In this document: piece by piece, positions 61,001-64,000 of the stretch
How positions within the stretch are numbered: the stretch's first letter is position 1
Layout of the letters: every line of letters starts with the position of its first letter
Assembly (NCBI RefSeq): GCF_954871325.1
Contig: NC_088777.1
Location: 21,119,366 to 21,183,365, forward strand
From: Gordionus sp. m RMFG-2023
Lineage: Eukaryota > Nematomorpha > Gordioida > Chordodea > Parachordodidae
Reading direction: 5' to 3'
DNA length: 64,000 bases
Made by a program: the position numbers and the translations under genes
The notes under the pieces: generated by a model
Databases searched by the model: none
The model's input: the letters and a program-made list of their open reading frames with translations, nothing else
Told to the model about the DNA's origin: nothing

Positions 61001-63554
61001 TCCTCTAAATATTTTTCCTATTTAAAGTAAAATATTTTAACTGATTCACAATATTTCTTTAACATTTTAATTTAAATTGCTCATTTTCTTATATTTTTTA
61101 GAATATCCTATTTGGAGTTAATTAAACTGAAGTTATAGGTCATTAGTACTTCCATAATTCGGCACCAACTGTAAAATGAGATTTTTTATATCCATTGTAA
61201 AAAGTAAAATGAGATTTTTTATATCCATTGTAAAAAGAAAAATGTATAAATAATTATTTACTAATCCTTTATGCTCCCATACACATTTACAATAACATAA
61301 TCAAAATTATAAAATAATAAAAAAAATTAAAATAGAAAATTATAAACTATGTAAATGATAAAAAAAGATCGAAGAGGTTAATTTTAGAAGAAAGTTATTT
61401 TGTTTTGAAAATGATGTTTATCATTATTTTTTTTTACACAATTATTATTTAGTGGGATAATATAAATTATCTCAAAAAAATTTAACCCAATAAATTTTTG
61501 ATGTAAATATACGAAAAATTAAATTTACATATACATTATCACATAATAACTTATATATATCTATGATTATTTCCAGGAAATAACTACTATGAATATTTTA
61601 ATGAATCAAAAATTTCATTAAACTGTAAAATATGCCATGTGTTTAAAGTAAAATAGAATAGAACCGAAATGGGTAAGAAGGAAAAAATAAGTTTAATGAG
61701 ATGGCACAACTCACTATATTTTGATTTACTCATTATTTTATCAACAGAATTATTTAATTTTTATTTATTTAGATTATGATTCAGAAATTTTATGTGAATA
61801 CCACATTTAATTTAATTACACGATCATAATAGCAAGATTATTATTTAATAAATTAAATATCGACTTATTTACATTAATTTTGATCCTCTTAATAACATGA
61901 TTCAAAAGCTCTACAAGAAGCTGCCGAAGAATTTGAAATCCGCAAAACACGGAAATTGGAAAAGCTCAAATTGGAACAAAACAAAATGGCCTCCAAAAAA
62001 TTTAGACCATTTAAAATGATCAAAGTATAATGATTAATAATGCAGTTATTTTTACACAGTAATCATTTTATTTTAGAACTAAACATTATTTTCATGTTAT
62101 TTCTATTAGAAATGTCTGGGTTTAGAATTAATTTTTGTCCATTAAGTGATGGATGAAACGAGATATAATTTAAATGTACTTTTTTCAAACATAAAACTAA
62201 AATCCTACTTTAAATAAATGTTACAATATCTCTGTGCCGAAATTAAATTTAGAAACTCAAAAAGTTTTTATATATATTATTTCAAAGTTATAAATCTTCC
62301 TCAATCTCCATACAAAATTATTAGTAATCAGTAATCTAATTCTAATATAATACAATTCTTACATATTAACATTTTTATACCTACAAAAAGAAGAAACAAA
62401 TCAAAAAAAAATTAAATTTTATTATAGTGTAATAAACCAATTCCTTCTTCCACGTCTTCCACTTCAATATCGAATTCGAAAGATTCATATTTAAATTTAG
62501 AACCACACATATTACTTCGTGATCTACATGCCTGCAATTGTGACCCAAACCAGCCACAACCTTGTTCTGAAGATAACCTCTGTCTTAATAGGTAAAATAT
62601 AAATGTGATGAAAGAAATATAATATATTTAAAAATAAGGTAAAGTTCTAAATTTTGTATGACCTATAAAGGGGTTTTAAATATTATATAAAATATGGCTA
62701 CCATATACCCTCTTCTTATTAAAATAGCTTACAAACTAAATAAGTTTGTTGAATAACAATTATAGTCAGGCTATAATGAAATAAGCCAGGTGTGGATCAC
62801 CATTTTTTTTAGGGAAAAGTATCCAATATTAATGTGATCTAATCTACCATATAACTTTTTTTGTAATTTATAGAATTAGCTTGATCGAATGCCATCCTAA
62901 AGTTTGCAAAGCTGGCGACAGATGCCATAATCAAAGATTCGTTAAAAGGGAATACCCCTCAGCAAAACCATATTTGACAAAGGATAACAGAGGCTGGGGC
63001 CTTATGACTTTAGTTGATATTAAAAAAGTAATGAATGTCAACAAACTTATAGTGTTTATTAATGGCATATATAAAAATGAATGCAAAGATATTAAAGATC
63101 CAAAATTTTTTATAGTTATTTGGAAGCGATTTACAGAGGGTTATGGTATGGTTAATAACTTTATCATAGAACCTTGTTCTTAGTCTATAGTTTAATGATA
63201 TATGGATCCAACGCCACTTTTGGTCGAAATTATTATCATTAGGGGTCACCTAATTATAGTCCTTTTATTTTAAACTTTATAACATTATTTTTTTATCTCC
63301 TGTAAAATTAAGTGGAATCAGTACCATGTAATAATCAAGCCACGGATACTTATTTTTTCAAATAAGAAGTCAATATAAATTAATATGACCTTTATTATTA
63401 TTTGCTTAATTTTTTTTAATATATAAAACAAGGGCGATTTCGTGAACGAATACGTTGGGGAACTTATTGATGAAACAGAATGTAGAAGGCGTATAGAGAT
63501 AGCTTACAAGAATAATCTCGATGATTTTTATTTTTTAACCTTGGATAAAGACCG
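30474..63554 (+). CDS. NSD: NSD-family histone H3 lysine-36 methyltransferase, partial multi-exon gene
   Basis: Nuclear chromatin enzyme that mono- and dimethylates H3K36. Exons inferred from homology and matching phase: 30474-31059, 33400-~34606, 42336-42514, 44903-44989, 45214-45389, 45484-45834, 46355-46555, 48901-49062, 50449-50617, 58077-58312, 61909-62024, 62428-62591, 62874-63027, 63433-63554 (about 1,300 residues). Domain order is PWWP1, disordered linker, PHD1 to PHD4, PWWP2, charged helix, AWS, SET, as in animal NSD1/2/3. From 42336 onward every junction agrees in phase. The phase between the second and third exons does not, so one exon is missing or the second ends elsewhere. The 5' end lacks an ATG, and the 3' end stops midway in SET at TLDKDR. 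Many invertebrates have a single NSD gene, so I do not assign it to NSD1, 2 or 3. Confidence 0.93.
31550..32970 (+). mobile_element. Degraded hAT-type transposon in NSD intron
   Basis: Plus-strand fragments: [18 protein letters not shown] and [17 protein letters not shown] at 32095-32220, and [18 protein letters not shown] near 32400, where the family motif ILATxPVSTCSxERxFS is normally found. These fit the RNase-H C-terminal and dimerisation parts of hAT-type transposases of the 52-kDa-repressor kind. The non-coding tail at 32575-32970 includes 27-bp tandem units and ends 'tagaaaattcctggctac'. The tail also exists at 24890-25122 plus 27293-27480. Confidence 0.6.
33400..34606 (+). CDS. NSD: NSD exon: second half of PWWP1 and long linker
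   Basis: Acceptor tatatttttag at 33399. The exon completes a codon left at phase 1 and continues [20 protein letters not shown] then KNILAF, aligning with NSD2 [20 protein letters not shown]. A long acidic and Lys-rich linker follows. [20 protein letters not shown] then [12 protein letters not shown] resembles the conserved segment after PWWP1 in NSD2 (QWEMGIVQAEEA...EERKAKF). The frame stays open to 34760. The donor is uncertain: TT|GTATATC at 34607 is my best guess because the same donor word is used at 58313. Confidence 0.85.
34865..35030. mobile_element. MITE copy of the GTTAAACGG family, 5'-truncated
   Basis: It contains 'ggctaacttaagattt' and, inverted, 'aaatcttgatttaaccg', ending 'ctatttaacagcacta'. 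The left tip is missing. It shares 'tattggcgaaatttcgaggcttaggtaat'-type interior (positions about 34940-34965) with the copies at 43555 and 43934. Confidence 0.6.
35031..37451. other. NSD intron, no gene recognised
   Basis: I see no coding exon or RNA gene. The T-rich strand bias and short phrases such as 'gagatgtgcgcaaccgatc' near 36503 suggest fragments of non-autonomous elements. Confidence 0.45.
37460..37980. mobile_element. Non-autonomous hAT-type element, 521 bp
   Basis: Terminal inverted repeats: it opens cagggacccgaaccgtta and closes acggttcactccgggtccctg. The flanks ttcctgat (37452-37459) and ctcctgat (37981-37988) are an 8-bp duplication with one mismatch. Near each end 'aacggttc' and 'ggttacggtt' words are repeated several times. 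No transposase remains. Confidence 0.8.
38829..38929. repeat. Purine-rich minisatellite, 22-bp unit
   Basis: About four copies of gaaaggaagaaataaataaa plus two bases in a row, all A and G with a few T. Purine-only strand asymmetry could allow triplex formation. Located in an NSD intron. Confidence 0.85.
39345..39763. repeat. Inverted 'aaagtaactcgttac' repeat pair, likely MITE
   Basis: aaaagtaactcgttac near 39345 and gtaacaagttacttta near 39748 are inverted matches. Between them 'taaccagtta' and 'gtaactaattggagtta' repeat the theme. Such 'agtaactxgttact' words are common in short hAT-type elements, but the ends were not fixed here. Confidence 0.4.
39902..40238. mobile_element. Short non-autonomous hAT-like element
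   Basis: The left end (cagcaagggacaaa, then cgacccaacc) and the reverse complement of the right end (tagaggtctgcaaaactcga, then cccaactcg) are similar. Interior phrases 'gactcgacctaacccg' support the family. No clear target duplication. Confidence 0.45.
40239..42335. other. NSD intron, no exon recognised; one short hairpin
   Basis: No exon recognised. A GC-block repeat like that at 2681 lies near 41055-41160. A 13-bp perfect inverted repeat (atggagatagaac at 41416-41428, gttctatctccat at 41472-41484) encloses a 43-base loop. The frame at 42068-42280 is not recognisably a protein. Confidence 0.45.
42336..42514 (+). CDS. NSD: NSD linker exon (predicted)
   Basis: Plus-strand frame of hydrophilic composition: [20 protein letters not shown], then [20 protein letters not shown] and [19 protein letters not shown]. 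The acceptor is cattgaaaag and the donor aa|gtgattt, ending at phase 2. Phase fits the next predicted exon. There is no domain, and the assignment rests on composition, splice sites and phase only. The antisense open frame is a shadow. Confidence 0.5.
43555..43729. mobile_element. MITE copy of the GTTAAACGG family
   Basis: It opens tagtgtttctaaacggctcg and ends gagctgtttaataacatta. Flanking words cattcagc (43547-43554) and cattcacc (43730-43737) match at 7 of 8 positions, so the hAT-type target duplication is nearly intact. Confidence 0.72.
43934..44151. mobile_element. MITE copy of the GTTAAACGG family, diverged
   Basis: Family interior is clear (cctaagcctcgaaatttcgt, gggcaaaatcg), with the right end ggcctaatcgagccacttaac then aacacc. 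The left tip is diverged and no target duplication was seen. Confidence 0.6.
44903..44989 (+). CDS. NSD: NSD linker exon (predicted)
   Basis: The frame reads [20 protein letters not shown] then PTTIRFSYK. It needs acceptor ggaag at 44902 and donor aa|gtttat. Both phases match the neighbouring predicted exons (1 base completes the upstream codon; 2 bases pass on). The overlapping frame from the ATG at 44909 could instead be an unrelated small peptide. No domain. Confidence 0.42.
45214..45389 (+). CDS. NSD: NSD linker exon (predicted)
   Basis: The frame reads [20 protein letters not shown] then [20 protein letters not shown] and [18 protein letters not shown], ending G|gtttct at phase 1. The acceptor is probably aatttag at 45213; an alternative is gaag at 45260. 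The Ser, Asn and Lys rich composition fits an NSD linker. It joins in phase to the PHD1 exon after a 94-base intron. Confidence 0.6.
45484..45834 (+). CDS. NSD: NSD exon: linker and PHD1
   Basis: Begins after acceptor ataccaaaag with [20 protein letters not shown]. From residue 60 of the exon comes a PHD zinc finger: [27 protein letters not shown] and YLCDECTSG supply the Cys4-His-Cys3 ligands. It aligns with NSD2 HICTVCQ...CCGAFHLACLGL...FICNECRSG. An insert of about eight residues sits between the first and second ligand pairs. Donor tctg|gtaagg, phase 1. Confidence 0.92.
46355..46555 (+). CDS. NSD: NSD exon: PHD2
   Basis: Reads [20 protein letters not shown] then [20 protein letters not shown] and [15 protein letters not shown]2 has HTCFVCK...LCGKFYHEECVQKYPPTV...CSLHICITC. 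All zinc ligands are present. Acceptor aaaaaaacag, donor aaag|gtattt, phase 1 on both sides. Confidence 0.94.
46556..48900. other. NSD intron between PHD2 and PHD3, no exon seen
   Basis: No coding sequence recognised. 47165-47293 has degraded words of the GTTAAACGG MITE ending 'ttttttaataacacta'. Near 47760-47830 a GC-block repeat occurs (ttggcctagcctag, aagtccggcgctgcc). A perfect palindrome, ttcagggaccctgaa, lies near 47709. Confidence 0.45.
48901..49062 (+). CDS. NSD: NSD exon: PHD3 region
   Basis: Reads [20 protein letters not shown] then [20 protein letters not shown] and [13 protein letters not shown]. It aligns with NSD2 RLMRCVRCPVAYHANDFCLA...AGSKILASNSIICPNHF and VSWCFVCSEGG. The acceptor is tttgctacttag and the donor aaag|gttagt. 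The last residues begin the next PHD finger, which is split by an intron as its first CxxC closes. Confidence 0.94.
49120..49260. repeat. hAT-like terminal fragment (cagtgttggacagtaa)
   Basis: The word cagtgttggacagtaaccc followed by repeats of 'atttgtatttat' is the style of one end of a short hAT element. I did not find a matching inverted end nearby. Confidence 0.3.
49261..50448. other. NSD intron, nothing firmly identified
   Basis: AT-rich, without exon or RNA gene. Fragments such as 'ggatgtgcaagattaccaat' (about 49718) and 'tttagaatcggtgatagcaa' (about 50066) may be remnants of the composite family at 43238. Confidence 0.35.
50449..50617 (+). CDS. NSD: NSD exon: PHD4 and start of PWWP2
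   Basis: Reads [20 protein letters not shown] then [20 protein letters not shown] and [13 protein letters not shown]. It aligns with NSD2 [30 protein letters not shown] and IVWVKVGRYRWWP. The exon ends in the Arg codon just before the WWP motif, at phase 2 (cg|gtaataa), and is completed 7.46 kb downstream. Acceptor is aaaaaaag with little pyrimidine tract. Confidence 0.94.
50618..51544. other. NSD intron, start, nothing recognised
   Basis: AT-rich intron sequence up to the left end of the palindromic transposon. No exon or repeat identified. Confidence 0.4.
51545..54914. mobile_element. 3.4-kb DNA transposon with nearly 0.8-kb inverted arms
   Basis: The left arm is 51545-52336 and the right arm 54132-54914, highly similar in reverse complement. 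They start tgggtaattccataccaaat and tgggtaattttataccaaat. The minus strand between and within the arms encodes a degraded transposase (see next entry). The short relic at 1325-2409 has related ends. A target duplication was not found: aata on the left and gatg on the right differ. The superfamily is not certain. Sola-type elements are one possibility, on the basis of general architecture only. Confidence 0.75.
52251..54249 (-). pseudogene. Degraded transposase of the palindromic element
   Basis: Motifs in order down the minus strand: an N-terminal frame (54249-53878) with [26 protein letters not shown] near 53840; [20 protein letters not shown] and [19 protein letters not shown] at 53700-53600; [15 protein letters not shown] near 53430; [20 protein letters not shown] then [16 protein letters not shown] at 53260-53150; a degraded [20 protein letters not shown] and [10 protein letters not shown] near 52970-52900; and a C-terminal frame 52592-52251 with [22 protein letters not shown] and [16 protein letters not shown] recognise this set from uncharacterised transposases of invertebrates. 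At least five frame changes or stops separate the pieces. Each inverted arm contributes both to the N-terminal frame at one end and, on the opposite strand of the same sequence, to the C-terminal frame at the other. Confidence 0.65.
54915..55199. repeat. Intron with GC-block repeat
   Basis: Contains 'ttcgggccacgggctgggct' near 55073 and 'ccaatggggctcacgaatg', a short fragment of the family listed at 2681. No exon. Confidence 0.4.
55200..57767 (+). mobile_element. Ty3/gypsy retrotransposon fossil (pol region)
   Basis: Old copy lying in the NSD intron between PHD4 and the rest of PWWP2, in the same orientation as the gene. Parts recognised in order are reverse transcriptase, RNase H and integrase, which is the Ty3/gypsy order. 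It is plainly broken, with many interruptions, and no gag was recognised. I did not find terminal repeats at either end, so the copy is probably truncated. The number of breaks suggests that it is not recent. Confidence 0.8.
57768..58076. other. NSD intron up to the PWWP2 acceptor
   Basis: AT-rich, nothing recognised apart from the T-rich acceptor preceding 58077. Confidence 0.4.
58077..58312 (+). CDS. NSD: NSD exon: remainder of PWWP2
   Basis: The first base completes the Arg codon, then [40 protein letters not shown] and [16 protein letters not shown], ending NKTFAK. NSD2 has WWPAEICHPRAVPSNIDKM, GEFPVLFFGSNDYLWTHQ and ARVFPYMEGDVSSKDK. Donor aaag|gtatat, phase 1. An in-frame ATG three codons before WWP lies upstream of the acceptor and is not the gene start. 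Confidence 0.95.
59005..59228. mobile_element. hAT-type MITE with perfect target duplication
   Basis: It opens tagtgttgttaaacggctcg and closes gagccgtttaacaacacta. A perfect 8-bp duplication, gtttctcc, is at 58997-59004 and 59229-59236. The inverted arms extend about 65 bp. This is one of the two best preserved members of the family, nested in the LTR-type element. Confidence 0.88.
61171..61236. repeat. Two tandem copies of a 33-bp unit
   Basis: gtaaaatgagattttttata plus 13 bases, repeated exactly next to itself at 61171-61203 and 61204-61236. It lies at the outer end of the right LTR, so it is probably a local duplication within that LTR. Confidence 0.85.
61909..62024 (+). CDS. NSD: NSD exon: charged helix between PWWP2 and AWS
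   Basis: Reads [20 protein letters not shown] then [19 protein letters not shown]. It aligns with NSD2 ALQEAAARFEELKAQKELRQ and YKHIKV. Likely alpha-helical and basic. Acceptor ttcaaaag, donor atcaaa|gtataa, phase 0. Confidence 0.95.
62428..62591 (+). CDS. NSD: NSD exon: AWS domain, first part
   Basis: Acceptor ttttattatag. Reads [20 protein letters not shown] then [19 protein letters not shown] and [12 protein letters not shown]. The AWS cysteines C-x-C, C, C bind zinc next to the SET domain. NSD2 has VNRPIG at the start and [20 protein letters not shown] at the end, so the Ser-rich stretch between them replaces the VQIFTADLSEIPR region. Donor ataag-type ag|gtaaaa, phase 2. Confidence 0.93.
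62874..63027 (+). CDS. NSD: NSD exon: end of AWS and start of SET
   Basis: Reads [20 protein letters not shown] then [20 protein letters not shown] and [11 protein letters not shown]. It aligns with NSD2 LLYECHPTVCPAGGRCQNQ and RGWGLRTKTDIKK. GWG belongs to the cofactor (S-adenosylmethionine) site. Acceptor aatttatag, donor aaa|gtaatg, phase 0. A frame running past the donor to 63183 is intronic. Confidence 0.95.
63433..63554 (+). CDS. NSD: NSD exon: SET domain, middle
   Basis: Reads [20 protein letters not shown] then [20 protein letters not shown] and the start of an Arg codon. NSD2 has [20 protein letters not shown] and TNFYMLTLDKDR. The donor is cg|gttta, phase 2. The NHSC/NHCC and C-terminal tyrosine segments that complete the active site lie beyond the right edge of the window, so catalysis cannot be judged. 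Confidence 0.94.
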
Positions 63555-64000
63555 GTTTAGATTATTAGATATTAAGTGTTATTTTTGTTTGATCCATAGA
63601 CATACACACACTTTATATAACAGAAACCGAGGTACTATTTCCACGGTCTAGCTCGGATTTTTTTAAAAAATTTTCAAGTCCGGCCCTGATATTTTTGAAA
63701 TATATTTTATTTATTTTTAATTTTTATAGCTAATACTGACGATTTAAAATATAAGGCCCGGGCTGGGTAAAAATCCCTGTCCAGGTATATTTAAAAAAAT
63801 TAAAATACGGTGTATATATATTTTTTACTAATTATTTTAAGTTAGAGTATTAAGTTTTGGCATATAGAGAGGGTCAGTTAGACCTACCCGAAGCAGGCGT
63901 TTCTACACCCCTAAGCTGACTGCATTTAAAAGAATGGAAATTCAACATTCATTCATTCTTCTATTTTATTGACAATGTCTCCTCCTTCAATTTCAATGTT
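63555..64000. repeat. NSD intron with GC-block dispersed repeat
   Basis: From about 63650 to 63910 come 'caagtccggccctgatattt', 'aaggcccgggctgggtaaaa', 'ctgtccaggtatattt' and 'gacctacccgaagcaggcg'. It is the best partner of the repeat at 2681-2885, in part inverted. The intron continues past the window edge, and the next SET exon was not found. Confidence 0.5.

Larger units (their letters stand above)
58583..61543 (-). mobile_element. Candidate non-autonomous LTR retroelement (minus orientation)
   Basis: Fossil LTR-type element, about 3 kb. Probable LTRs are roughly 58583-58923 and 61170-61543; they share 'acgaaaaattaaatttacat', 'ctcccata' with 'caataacataatcaaaatt', and end atcaca. On the minus strand, tggtgccgaatt, a typical primer-binding start, follows two bases after the right LTR, and a short purine-rich stretch precedes the left one. 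A middle block of the LTR (about 58795-58830 and 61360-61405) is inverted between copies. The left boundary is approximate. The interior shows no recognisable gene and carries a MITE. Confidence 0.5.

Overview
This is a very AT-rich window (roughly three quarters A+T by eye) from a multicellular animal genome with long introns and many transposons. I cannot place the species. Only two host genes can be supported, and each is split into small exons. The rest is mostly relics of mobile elements.

UBE2L3 (ubiquitin-conjugating enzyme E2 L3/UbcH7 type) lies on the minus strand. Its first exon is at 14122-14460 and its terminal exon is at 1137-1280, so a single phase-0 intron of about 12.8 kb separates two exons totalling 480 coding bases. 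The joined product is 160 residues and complete. The intron holds two hAT transposons in inverted orientation (3053-5576 and 5737-8023), a foldback-type element whose arms are arrays of a 14-bp unit (10948-12885), several short hAT-type MITEs, and a relic related to the large palindromic transposon further along.

14461-30473 is a gene-poor interval between the divergently oriented genes. It contains a Kolobok-like element bounded by TTAA with a THAP zinc-finger remnant, two small non-autonomous LTR elements in opposite orientations, three fragments of one LINE family, and degraded hAT DNA.

From 30474 to the right end runs most of an NSD-family histone H3K36 methyltransferase gene on the plus strand. 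Exons were joined by homology and by matching splice phase. In order they give PWWP1 (split), disordered linker exons, four PHD-type zinc-finger modules, PWWP2 (split inside its WWP motif), a charged helix, AWS, and the first half of SET. The 5' end (start codon) and the 3' end (rest of SET, post-SET, C-terminal PHD) are not in view. About 1,300 residues are covered. Its introns hold hAT remnants, MITEs, a 3.4-kb transposon with nearly 0.8-kb inverted arms, a Ty3/gypsy fossil and a candidate non-autonomous LTR element.

Functionally the two genes are unrelated: one passes ubiquitin to HECT/RBR ligases, the other methylates histone H3 lysine 36. The most unusual DNA is structural: three separate long inverted repeats, all lying in introns, and a clean insertion/empty-site pair that documents one LTR-element insertion.
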